From Planctomycetaceae bacterium (GTDB lineage: Bacteria > Planctomycetota > Planctomycetia > Planctomycetales > Planctomycetaceae): a stretch of DNA of 10,475 nt. Position 1 is the first letter of the stretch, and every line of letters starts with the position of its first letter. The position numbers and the translations under genes were made by a program. Shown here in pieces: positions 1 through 6,604 of the stretch. The notes below the pieces were generated by a model. It had not been told where the DNA came from and did not search any database. It saw nothing but the letters and a program-made list of their open reading frames with translations. Location: assembly GCA_027080405.1 (NCBI GenBank), contig JALWSL010000785.1, forward strand, positions 1 to 10,475, read 5' to 3'.

Positions 1-166
1 TTGATTCTTCTTTTTGGAATATTTGCTAAAATGAATGTTGCGGGTACAACCGGTCCTGTGGGAAAAGAGCGGTCACGCTGTTTAGTGGCAAAACAGGCAG
101 GTAGGGAATCCGTCAGAGAAGTCGGATTTGGATGATCAGCTCCCTGAAAATGGAAATTACTGAACG

Positions 167-1162
167 ATGCCAACAAAAATTGCGGTTATTGGTGGTGGGG
201 CGATGGGAATCGCCTGTGCGATGCTCCTGGATGAACATGAAGACCAGCGTGTTTCCATTTGGATGCGAAATGAAAAGTACGCGAATCAGGTTGCTTCTTC
301 CCGTGAAAACAGTCGCTTGCTTCCTGGTGTAAAGATTCCCGAGCGGATTGAGATCACTTCGGATATTGAACAGGCGATTGACCAGGCAGAATATCTGGTT
401 ATGGCGATCCCTTCATCCTTTTTGCGGGAGTCACTCGAACAGTTGGCTCCCCATCTGACGGAAAATCGACCTGCCATCAGCGTTATCAAGGGGTTGGAGC
501 CGGAAACGCATTTTCGTCCGAGCGAGATTATTACCGAGGTGCTGGGAACCCGTTCCATTGTCGCTGTGGGGGGGCCGAGTCATGCAGAAGAAATATCGCG
601 CAAACTTCCGGCGAGCGTGGTTGCCGCCTGTGGAGACCTTTCACTGGCAAAAAAAGTACAGGCGATGTTCGCGACCGACCGTTTTCGCGTTTATGCAAAC
701 CTCGACCTGATCGGGGTTGAAATCGCAGGGGCGGTCAAAAACATCATTGCGATCGCAGCCGGGATTTGCGACGGGCTTGCCTTTGGTGACAACGCGAAAT
801 CGGCATTGATGACGCGCGGGCAGGTGGAGATGACACGTTTTGGCACTCATTTTGGTGCAGAGGCGGAAACATTCATGGGGCTGGCCGGTATTGGCGATCT
901 CATTACAACCTGTATCAGTCCCTATGGCCGGAATCGGCTTGTTGGAGAGCGTCTCGGGAAAGGGGAGACGCTCGACCAGATTGTTTCATCAATGGATTCC
1001 GTTGCAGAAGGAGTCAAAACAACCAAAGCCGTGATGGAACTGGCTGACAATAACGGGATCGAGATGCCGATTACCAGAGAGGTATTTCGCGTTCTGTTTG
1101 AAGATAAATCGCCTTTGGAGGCAACGCAAACATTAATGAGTCGCCCCTTCAAACAGGAATAA
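167..1162 (+). CDS. gpsA: NAD(P)H-dependent glycerol-3-phosphate dehydrogenase
   Basis: Cytosolic enzyme that reduces dihydroxyacetone phosphate to sn-glycerol 3-phosphate, the backbone precursor of phospholipids. The 331-residue product has the usual family length. Visible motifs: an N-terminal Rossmann dinucleotide-binding glycine motif (VIGGGAMG, residues 7-14, in place of the more common GAGAWG), the VIKGLE segment (106-111), GPSHAEE (136-142), the catalytic lysine in GAVKNI (Lys191), GLAGIGDLITTC (238-249), GRNRLVG (254-260) and SVAEGVKTT (278-286). The ATG at 167 places the Rossmann motif right at the N terminus as expected. Only a weak purine-rich stretch precedes it. The next gene starts 23 bp downstream on the same strand, so co-transcription is likely. 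All expected active-site motifs are present and the assignment is secure. Confidence 0.97.
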   Translation: MPTKIAVIGGGAMGIACAMLLDEHEDQRVSIWMRNEKYANQVASSRENSRLLPGVKIPERIEITSDIEQAIDQAEYLVMAIPSSFLRESLEQLAPHLTENRPAISVIKGLEPETHFRPSEIITEVLGTRSIVAVGGPSHAEEISRKLPASVVAACGDLSLAKKVQAMFATDRFRVYANLDLIGVEIAGAVKNIIAIAAGICDGLAFGDNAKSALMTRGQVEMTRFGTHFGAEAETFMGLAGIGDLITTCISPYGRNRLVGERLGKGETLDQIVSSMDSVAEGVKTTKAVMELADNNGIEMPITREVFRVLFEDKSPLEATQTLMSRPFKQE

Positions 1163-1185
1163 TTCAAGTAGAATCGTTCAAGCAG

Positions 1186-2523
1186 ATGGAAAAGATTTTC
1201 AAAGGTCGCGCTGTCATTCCGACTGCGACAGCACAGGAGAAAGCTGGGCGAACCGCATCAGTTGCCAGACGTACCTTTTTGGGGGCGAGTGTCGCTTTTT
1301 TCGCTTCTCAGATTGTCACGGCAGCGGCAGGGCGGCGGAACCCGCGAATCCTGCTTCGCTCTTCCTGGCAGGTAGTCAATATTGGAGACATTGCACACAC
1401 TCCGGGTGTTCTCGCTCTTTTGGAAAGATATCTGCCAGAGGCGGAAGTTGTTCTGTGGGCCTCGCCAAGTCTTTCCCCGGAAGTTGCGGCGATGGAGCAT
1501 CGGCGTTTTCCAAACCTGAAGATTGTCAAAGGAAAAATTGACCAAAGCGGAAAGGCTTCAAATGCAGAACTGGGCAAGGCGATTGATCGGGCAGACTTTC
1601 TGCTACACGGTTCGGGGCCCTATCTTGTTGCAGACAAAGACGTAGCAGCGTTTGTCGCCCATACGAAAAAACCATTTGGTGTTTACGGGATTACCTATCG
1701 GGGCAACAGGGGACTCGAAACAGAATTGCTCAGTCAGGCGAAATTTGTTTTCTTTCGCGATAGTGTTTCTCTGGAAAAGGCGAAGCGGGATGGCGTCTGC
1801 TCACCGGTGATGCAATTCGGACCCGATGGAGCGTTTGCTGTTGATCTGCGAGATGATGAATCTGCCGTTTCGTTTCTCAAACAAAATGGATTGGAACCAA
1901 AGAAGTTTCTCTGTTGTATTCCACGCTTCAGGTACACTCCTTACTGGCGGTTGAAGGGAGGCAGAAAGAGAGACGATTTCGCGGTGAAGCATGCTCGAAA
2001 TGAAGCCATGAAAGAGCATGATCATGCCCCATTACGGGCTGCCATTACGGAGGTCGTTCGCCAAAGTGATACTAAAGTGCTGATCTGTCCGGAAGATATG
2101 ACGCAGATGCGGATCGGCAGGGAAATGCTGTTCGCCAGGCTGCCCGCCGATGTCAAAAAAAGAGTTGTATTGCGGACAAGATACTGGATGACCGACGAGG
2201 CTGTTTCCACTTATGTTCGCTCTGCCGGGCTGTTCGGTTTGGAGATGCACTCTCCCATCATGTGTATTGGTAACGGTATCCCGGCATTGGTAGGACGATT
2301 TGAGGAACAGACCAGCAAGGGGTTTATGTGGCAGGATATCGGATTGGGCGAATGGCTGTTTGATATGGACAGGCCGGAACAGGTTGCAAAATTGACTCCC
2401 GCAGTAATGAGCCTGATTCAGAATCCTCAAGCTGCTCAGGAAAAGGTAAAACAGGCGCAAAATTTCATTATCCGGAAGCAACAGGAGACGATGTCAATAC
2501 TTGCGAAGTCGATCCCCGGATGA
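1186..2523 (+). CDS. Tat-exported polysaccharide pyruvyl transferase-like protein
   Basis: A 445-residue protein with the layout of the polysaccharide pyruvyl transferase family (PF04230), whose members transfer pyruvate from phosphoenolpyruvate to sugars of surface polysaccharides as ketals. Family-like segments: NIGDIA (65-70), HGSGPYL (141-147), FFRDSVS (189-195), FGPDG (211-215) and a C-terminal LEMHSP...GNGIPAL stretch (352-368). The N terminus looks like a twin-arginine signal: a polar 27-residue n-region, Arg28-Arg29 in ARRTFLGA, then a hydrophobic segment ending near AAAG (46-49). The protein would therefore be folded first and then exported. The Arg of the usual RxH motif appears to be Glu353, followed by His355, so the classical activity is uncertain. 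The gene starts 23 bp after gpsA and is probably in the same operon. Family membership is likely; substrate and activity are unknown. Confidence 0.82.
   Translation: MEKIFKGRAVIPTATAQEKAGRTASVARRTFLGASVAFFASQIVTAAAGRRNPRILLRSSWQVVNIGDIAHTPGVLALLERYLPEAEVVLWASPSLSPEVAAMEHRRFPNLKIVKGKIDQSGKASNAELGKAIDRADFLLHGSGPYLVADKDVAAFVAHTKKPFGVYGITYRGNRGLETELLSQAKFVFFRDSVSLEKAKRDGVCSPVMQFGPDGAFAVDLRDDESAVSFLKQNGLEPKKFLCCIPRFRYTPYWRLKGGRKRDDFAVKHARNEAMKEHDHAPLRAAITEVVRQSDTKVLICPEDMTQMRIGREMLFARLPADVKKRVVLRTRYWMTDEAVSTYVRSAGLFGLEMHSPIMCIGNGIPALVGRFEEQTSKGFMWQDIGLGEWLFDMDRPEQVAKLTPAVMSLIQNPQAAQEKVKQAQNFIIRKQQETMSILAKSIPG
1267..1332 (+). other. Twin-arginine (Tat) signal region of the pyruvyl transferase-like protein
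   Basis: Residues 28-49 of the product read as a twin-arginine motif (RRTFLGA) followed by a hydrophobic helix (ASVAFFASQIVTAAA) and a small-residue cleavage region. This fits the Tat consensus S/T-R-R-x-F-L-K except for Gly in place of the final Lys and Ala before the arginine pair. Export to the periplasm is inferred from this and has not been shown. Confidence 0.7.
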
Positions 2524-2638
2524 CTGCCATCCACCTGCAGCAGACTTTTTTGCTTTATTTGACTTTGCGTATTTTTCAGAGCCCGATTTGCCTGCTGTTC
2601 CCGTCTCTGATATGCTTCGATGCCCGATATGCCTCAAT

Positions 2639-2670
2639 AAAAAAGAGTACGGCCACGTTTGACCGTACTC
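2639..2670 (-). terminator. Rho-independent terminator for the TlpA-like gene
   Basis: A perfect 8-bp stem (GAGTACGG at 2645-2652 with CCGTACTC at 2663-2670) encloses a 10-nt loop. Read on the minus strand it is followed directly by six T (2639-2644), the textbook intrinsic terminator. It lies about 80 bp beyond the stop codon of the minus-strand thioredoxin gene. There is no T tract on the plus-strand side, so it should not stop the gpsA operon. Confidence 0.88.
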
Positions 2671-2749
2671 CTGAAATCGCACTCCTGAGTCCATCCTTCG
2701 CAATCATCCCTTTACTTCCGTGAGATGCTTTCTGCGGGATGCAGCGTGT

Positions 2750-3934
2750 TCAAGGTTTGGGATTCTCTTTCGCTTCGGTTTCCTTATTCTCTTCCTCCTT
2801 TTTGGCGGCCAATTCCTTTTTTTCAGCCAGTAATTCTTCGAGGAAGTTGCTGATGCCTTTGGGAACCTCTTTCTTTTTGGCCGTCAACAGGGCAACTGCT
2901 TTTTTCTGGGTTTCGATTGCCTGATCAAGGTTTCCGTTCACGTAATACAGATGAGAAAGCAACTCGAGAGGATCGGTTGAATCGGGATCGTTCTTTTGCG
3001 TCTGCTTGGCCAGTTCAATTCCCGCCTCAACCACTTCCCCCTTCACCTGGGATCGTGCAGCCATCATGAAGATCATTCTTCCCATCTTGTCCAGTGCCGC
3101 ATTGTTCTGTTTGTTTTTTTCAACAAACTGTTGCACTTCTTTTACCGCTTTATCACCGCCTCCGAGCAGAATGATTGCCCGTCTCATCGATGTCGCCTGT
3201 GCAACCAGTTTCTTGTCGGTCAGTGTTTTGAGAGCTTCGTCGAGAATGGCGACCGCTTTTTCAAAATCACCACCCCGGTAGGCTGCCAGAACCTGTGGTT
3301 GAACGACGCTTTCAAACATCTGTTCCTGTTTGAAGATTTTGGCAAAGGCTTCCCGATCCCAGGTTCCTTCAACGACTTTTTTCAGTGCTTCATCCATTCC
3401 CATTGGATGGCCGATCCATTCGATCAAACCGGTTTTGCCGACGAGGAAAGCACAGGGGATTCCGTTTTGCCCGGCTGCTTTCATGTAATCTTTGGCAGTC
3501 GATTGATCCGGATCGCAAGTCAAGCAGTAGGTACTTGTCAATTCAGCATAAGTCTGTCCCGGTTTCCCACCTCGAACTTCACCCAGGAGGAACTTTTCGA
3601 CAGTCTCCAGTTCCTCGCTGCTGACGCTGATCAACTGCACGCCTTTGTCGGCATCCATCTGTTGTGTTTCACTCAGATGGGGCATACTGGCAACACAGGG
3701 ACCGCACCAGGTTGCCCAGAATTCGACCACATAAACCTTCCCTTGCTCAAAAGTGGTCACTTTTTTGAATTGTCCGTTTCCATTGGAAAGCCAGTTTTCT
3801 ATATCCAACGCCGGAGCTTTGGAACCAATCGTCAGCAATTCTGCTGCAGTCTCCCCCTCTGCCCGTGAGAAGTTGGAGTACGTTGACAATACGATAGCAG
3901 CGAGCAGCATGGTCAGCTTGTAATGAATTTTCAT
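2750..3934 (-). CDS. Secreted TlpA/ResA-type thioredoxin-like protein with C-terminal helical repeats
   Basis: A 394-residue envelope protein. Residues 1-25 form a Sec signal peptide (hydrophobic core LLAAIVLSTYS, likely cleavage after SRA). A thioredoxin fold of the TlpA/AhpC-TSA type follows: KVYVVEFWATWCGPC with redox cysteines Cys77 and Cys80, and the cis-proline segment NGIPCAFLV (Pro160). The protein therefore probably reduces or exchanges disulfides outside the cytoplasm. Residues about 205-350 look like TPR-type helical pairs (GDFEKAVAILDEALK at 222-236; NGNLDQAIETQKKAV at 333-347). The last 30 residues are a Lys/Glu-rich tail. Extra cysteines occur at 137 and 140 (YCLTC) and at 161, next to the cis-proline. 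The ATG at 3934 has an AAAGG purine run about 6 nt upstream. Partner proteins are unknown. Confidence 0.9.
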   Translation of the reverse strand: MKIHYKLTMLLAAIVLSTYSNFSRAEGETAAELLTIGSKAPALDIENWLSNGNGQFKKVTTFEQGKVYVVEFWATWCGPCVASMPHLSETQQMDADKGVQLISVSSEELETVEKFLLGEVRGGKPGQTYAELTSTYCLTCDPDQSTAKDYMKAAGQNGIPCAFLVGKTGLIEWIGHPMGMDEALKKVVEGTWDREAFAKIFKQEQMFESVVQPQVLAAYRGGDFEKAVAILDEALKTLTDKKLVAQATSMRRAIILLGGGDKAVKEVQQFVEKNKQNNAALDKMGRMIFMMAARSQVKGEVVEAGIELAKQTQKNDPDSTDPLELLSHLYYVNGNLDQAIETQKKAVALLTAKKKEVPKGISNFLEELLAEKKELAAKKEEENKETEAKENPKP

Positions 3935-4244
3935 GGGGGGCCTTTGGTTAATGGAGGAAAATGAGAAGCTCTAACTCAACATCAGAGCACTGATTCGTGT
4001 CTATATCGTGTCTATGCTACGCAGAATATTGCTGTGAGTCCAGCTCGTATCAAAATTCATCAAAGTATATCAGCTGGTTCTATTCACATGTATATTGTAG
4101 CGATTCGTAATATTGGGTTTGCTTCCTCATGGGGCCTGTCATTGGAAAATCGCGGAGTATTGATGGAATTGTCATCTGAGTTTCAGTATTCTCGCGGTGC
4201 TGTCCAGTTACCCTTGTTTAGTAGAGTCTGCCGTTTGAAAGAAT
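3935..4244. other. Divergent intergenic region between the thioredoxin and aquaporin genes
   Basis: This 310-bp stretch separates two divergently transcribed genes and should contain both promoters. I found no convincing -35/-10 pair on either strand. The only clear structure is an 11-bp tandem repeat at 3995-4016. A 90-codon open frame at 4034-4306 overlaps the aquaporin start and shows no protein-like features. Confidence 0.6.
3995..4016. repeat. 11-bp tandem direct repeat, possible operator
   Basis: Two head-to-tail copies, TCGTGTCTATA (3995-4005) and TCGTGTCTATG (4006-4016), match at 10 of 11 positions. The 11-bp period is close to one helical turn, so a regulator could contact both copies on the same DNA face. 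The repeat ends lie about 61 bp upstream of the thioredoxin start codon and 229 bp upstream of the aquaporin start, so if functional it more likely acts on the thioredoxin gene. The regulatory role is inferred. Confidence 0.4.
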
Positions 4245-4958
4245 ATGTCCATGTCGCCCTATATTGCAGAATTTATTGGAACGCTACTTCTCATCCTGTT
4301 AGGTGATGGTGTGGTGGCGAATGTTGTGTTGAAGGGAACAAAGGGGGAAAATTCCGGCTGGATTGTAATCACATTTGGCTGGGGGATGGCGGTCTTCGTG
4401 GGCGTTTTCACTGTTGCAGCCATCAGCGGTGCCCACATTAACCCGGCTGTAACGTTGGGGATGGTGACGATTGGAAAATTCCCTGTCGCTGACGTTCCGG
4501 GTTATCTGCTTGCACAGTTTTCGGGGGCTGCCGCGGGGGCCTTTCTGGTTTGGCTGATTTACAAAGACCATTTCAAGGCAACAGAAAACGAAGATTTGAA
4601 ACTGGCGGTGTTCTGCACCGGCCCGGCTATTCGCAATTTTGTCTCGAATTTGATTTCCGAAATTGTCGGCACCTTTGTGCTCGTTTATGCGGTAATGCAT
4701 ATTGCCGCCCCGGAAGTGAAACTGGGAGCGGTTGATGCGCTGCCGGTTGCGCTGCTGGTCTTTGCGATTGGTCTTTCCTTGGGCGGAACGACCGGTTATG
4801 CGATCAATCCGGCTCGTGACCTTGCCCCCCGAATTATGCACTTTCTCTTGCCCATTCCCGGAAAACGGGATAGCGACTGGGGTTACGCCTGGATTCCCGT
4901 TGTTGGGCCGGTGATTGGTGGCGTACTGGCTGGATGCTGTTTTCTCGCAATCGGCTGA
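4245..4958 (+). CDS. MIP-family channel, glycerol-facilitator type aquaporin
   Basis: A 237-residue inner-membrane channel of the major intrinsic protein family. It has six hydrophobic segments (roughly 5-25, 38-60, 82-107, 133-155, 163-182, 214-236) and two NPA half-helices: SGAHINPAVT (Asn66-Ala68) and GYAINPARD (Asn188-Ala190). Asp192 after the second NPA-Arg (NPARD) is typical of glycerol facilitators, whereas water-specific aquaporins usually have Ser there. By alignment to E. coli GlpF from memory, the selectivity-filter positions are Trp46, Gly176, Tyr185 and Arg191, matching GlpF except Tyr for Phe. Glycerol or small polyol uptake is therefore favoured over water alone. ATGs at 4245 and 4251 are both possible starts; only a weak GAAAG precedes the first. 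There is no glycerol kinase gene beside it. Confidence 0.93.
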   Translation: MSMSPYIAEFIGTLLLILLGDGVVANVVLKGTKGENSGWIVITFGWGMAVFVGVFTVAAISGAHINPAVTLGMVTIGKFPVADVPGYLLAQFSGAAAGAFLVWLIYKDHFKATENEDLKLAVFCTGPAIRNFVSNLISEIVGTFVLVYAVMHIAAPEVKLGAVDALPVALLVFAIGLSLGGTTGYAINPARDLAPRIMHFLLPIPGKRDSDWGYAWIPVVGPVIGGVLAGCCFLAIG

Positions 4959-5055
4959 TAACCTGCTGAGGGATCCGGATCGGTGCAGTTTACGGAACCA
5001 GTCTGATGCACCAGTGATGGTGACATCGCTGGCGATAGGGACGAACCCGGCAATA

Positions 5056-6015
5056 CTATCTCCGGGTAAGCTTTTCGTCTGCATTGACCAGTTTCATGGA
5101 AATCTCTGTCATGACAGACTGCTTTGTATTTTGGCCAGCTGCCAGAATTTCCATGTTCATCTCCTGTTTCAATCCGCTGGCGAGGATGAGACCACGCCTG
5201 GCATCGAACATGTAAATGCCCCGTCCCCGGGACTCTGTCATTTTGATCTGGAAAGGGAGATTTTCTTTCGGTTCGATGCTGATCGATGTCTGTGCATTGA
5301 TCCGATGCAATCCGTCTGGTGTTTTGCCGGCATAGGTAAACACGATCAGGGATTTCATCAATCCGAACGGCAATTCCGTTGTCAATTCCCGTTTCCACTT
5401 TTCACCTACCGAGAGAGCTTTATCCGGGAAAACGATACTCCCCTGAGACATCATTTTCGTGACCCCTTCGGATGAATTCACTCCTCCCATTTGAGCAGCG
5501 GGGCTGGAAAATTTATCGATCAGGGGTCGGGGAGTCACGACATCCCGTGATTTTCCCGAAGGGGAGAGCGTCATCTCTATTTGCTGGCCAACCAACATCG
5601 AAAGTGATTCTACGATGGTCGCAAACTGGCCCGTGACCTTACTCTCACTGTCAGAATCGTATTCAAGTTCCCGGTCACTTCCCGGTTGACTAGCCTTGAT
5701 ACGAATACGGTCAATCGATTTCTTCACCCGGGCCGATCCATCGGGAAATACTTTTTCGACAACCGTAGACAGGTCCAGAAGTTGGGAGATCGTATTTTCA
5801 TTTTCCTGGCCGGAAAAATTCATTTTTGTCGTCAATTTCTGTTTCAGCTCATAATGGAGCCGCTGCCCGGTTTTATAACGGTATTTCAAGGCTGGTTCGG
5901 CTTCCGTATTTTCAGACAGACAGGCAAGACCAACGATCAACAGGCAGAAATTGAACAGAGAGCGAACATTCACAGCTAAATCGAATCGCATGATACGCAT
6001 TACCTTCACTAGCAT
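5056..6015 (-). CDS. Secreted protein of unknown function, DUF6263-like
   Basis: A 319-residue protein with an N-terminal signal peptide (hydrophobic stretch LFNFCLLIVGLACL, likely cleavage after TEA near residue 39). The mature part is predicted to be beta-rich. It resembles, from memory, the planctomycete DUF6263 family: an N-terminal YRYKTGQRLHYELKQKL segment (45-61), MTLSPSGKSRDV (148-159), FPDKALSVGEKWKRE (196-210) and a C-terminal FDARRGLILASGLKQEM segment (270-286). No catalytic motif is visible, and function and partners are unknown. The start is ambiguous: ATGs at 6015, 6000 and 5991 are in frame. The last leaves a tighter signal peptide and lies 11 nt after a GAAGG run, so it may be the true start. 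The gene converges on the aquaporin gene with a 97-bp gap. Confidence 0.75.
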   Translation of the reverse strand: MLVKVMRIMRFDLAVNVRSLFNFCLLIVGLACLSENTEAEPALKYRYKTGQRLHYELKQKLTTKMNFSGQENENTISQLLDLSTVVEKVFPDGSARVKKSIDRIRIKASQPGSDRELEYDSDSESKVTGQFATIVESLSMLVGQQIEMTLSPSGKSRDVVTPRPLIDKFSSPAAQMGGVNSSEGVTKMMSQGSIVFPDKALSVGEKWKRELTTELPFGLMKSLIVFTYAGKTPDGLHRINAQTSISIEPKENLPFQIKMTESRGRGIYMFDARRGLILASGLKQEMNMEILAAGQNTKQSVMTEISMKLVNADEKLTRR

Positions 6016-6031
6016 TGCTACGTTTTTAAGG

Positions 6032-6093
6032 AACGGTCAACCGAACCACTTTGTATTACTTTGTACTACTAACGGTTAAAGTTTACGAACGGT
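6032..6093. promoter_or_regulatory. Repeat cluster upstream of the DUF6263-like gene
   Basis: A tandem 10-bp repeat, ACTTTGTATT (6048-6057) and ACTTTGTACT (6058-6067), lies 33-52 bp upstream of the annotated start. Three copies of AACGGT surround it at 6032-6037, 6071-6076 and 6088-6093. Such direct repeats near a start codon are candidate regulator-binding sites. I could not find a convincing sigma-70 promoter, so this is a possibility only. Confidence 0.3.
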
Positions 6094-6123
6094 GCGAAAA
6101 CTTTTGAAAATCTCATTTCGGTG

Positions 6124-6293
6124 ACGGCGGTCAGAACAGACCAGCCGTGCTGGGAGAAATAGTGGAGTCAAGTTCCCGATGATTGAGCCTGGCGAGTCGT
6201 CAGCCCCACCCGGCTGATCTGTTCATGCAGGATCAGTAGTTTTGATTGGGGAGGATACGCCAAAAATGGGAATTGACGCAATTCCTGTTTTTT
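6124..6293 (+). ncRNA. Candidate structured small RNA ending in a terminator
   Basis: Several inverted repeats follow one another on the plus strand: a 9-bp stem with one bulged A (ACGGCGGTC 6124-6132 with GACCAGCCGT 6139-6148, loop AGAACA), then CTGATC/GATCAG (6214-6236), then an intrinsic terminator with a T6 tract (6269-6293). The nearest upstream plus-strand gene is the aquaporin, 1.3 kb away, with an opposite-strand gene between, so a plus-strand terminator here suggests a local transcript. No convincing promoter was found. The same terminator also works on the minus strand, which offers an alternative explanation. Confidence 0.22.
6269..6293. terminator. Bidirectional intrinsic terminator
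   Basis: A perfect 7-bp stem GGAATTG (6269-6275) with CAATTCC (6279-6285) around a 3-nt loop. On the plus strand it is followed by TG and six T (6288-6293). On the minus strand it is followed by CA and five T (complement of the A run at 6262-6266). It could stop minus-strand read-through from the EF-hand gene before the DUF6263-like gene, or end a plus-strand transcript. Confidence 0.72.
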
Positions 6294-6527
6294 GAGTTCA
6301 TGTCTCGGCAGTAACTCAATTAGTAAGACTGGGTGATATTGAAAGACCAGGAGTGTTGGGCAGGTGTGAGCTGGGGGGGAGAAATAGGAGGGGAAGAGTT
6401 GCTCAATTATGGGCTGATTCTTCTCTTTCTTATTCAAGGATAGGAGGAATGAGGGAGCAGGCGTGGTGAGGATGTCACAGGTGCTTGCATGTTCCCATGC
6501 GATGCCTGTATGAAGTAATGTTGGAAC

Positions 6528-6563
6528 AACAACGCCCAATCACGGCGGTGATCGGGCGTTGTT
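6528..6563 (-). terminator. Long hairpin behind the EF-hand gene, likely terminator
   Basis: Outer arms of 10 bp (AACAACGCCC 6528-6537 with GGGCGTTGTT 6554-6563) and inner arms of 5 bp (ATCAC 6539-6543 with GTGAT 6548-6552) close a 4-nt loop. The single non-Watson-Crick position is A/C on the plus strand but becomes a G-U wobble in minus-strand RNA, giving a continuous 16-pair stem there. It lies 42 bp past the stop codon of the minus-strand EF-hand gene. The following tract (TTGTTGTTCC) is only modestly T-rich, so RNA stabilisation is an alternative role. Confidence 0.7.
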
Positions 6564-6604
6564 TGAAATTAATTTGGTGGCAGATGAACACTTGCGCGAT
6601 GTTT

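Larger units (their letters stand above)
6016..6604. other. 589-bp intergenic region with repeats, hairpins and terminators
   Basis: No open frame here looks like a gene. From left to right it holds short repeats close to the DUF6263-like start (6032-6093), a bulged hairpin (6124-6148), a 6-bp inverted repeat (CTGATC 6214-6219 with GATCAG 6231-6236), a bidirectional terminator (6269-6293), purine-rich tracts including a run of seven G (6373-6379), and a long hairpin behind the EF-hand gene (6528-6563). Confidence 0.7.

Noticed and set aside
1..32. TTGATT at 1-6 and TAAAAT at 27-32 as a promoter for gpsA.
   Set aside because: The spacing of 20 bp is outside the usual 16-18, and the window edge prevents checking the context.
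1..135. Open frame from the left edge to a TGA at 133-135, possible tail of an upstream gene.
   Set aside because: Only 44 codons with no recognisable protein motif. It does not resemble the C terminus of PlsY or another usual gpsA neighbour, so a chance open frame is as likely.
2996..3868. Long plus-strand open frame (290 codons) opposite the thioredoxin gene.
   Set aside because: It lies antisense to a gene with clear family motifs, and its translation is rich in Phe, His, Ser and Cys without any domain pattern.
4034..4306. A 90-codon plus-strand frame ahead of the aquaporin.
   Set aside because: It overlaps the aquaporin start by 62 bp, has no ribosome binding site or recognisable features, and fits an intergenic chance frame.
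5045..5067. ACCCGG/CCGGGT inverted repeat at the stop codon of the DUF6263-like gene, considered as a terminator.
   Set aside because: The stem is 6 bp with an 11-nt loop, has no T tract on either side, and overlaps the coding end.
4299..5398. Two minus-strand open frames overlapping the aquaporin and the DUF6263-like gene.
   Set aside because: Both lie over well-supported genes in other frames and show no signal peptide, domain or sensible composition.
6168..6539. A 123-codon minus-strand frame in the intergenic region.
   Set aside because: It spans a terminator hairpin and purine-rich tracts, and its composition is not protein-like.
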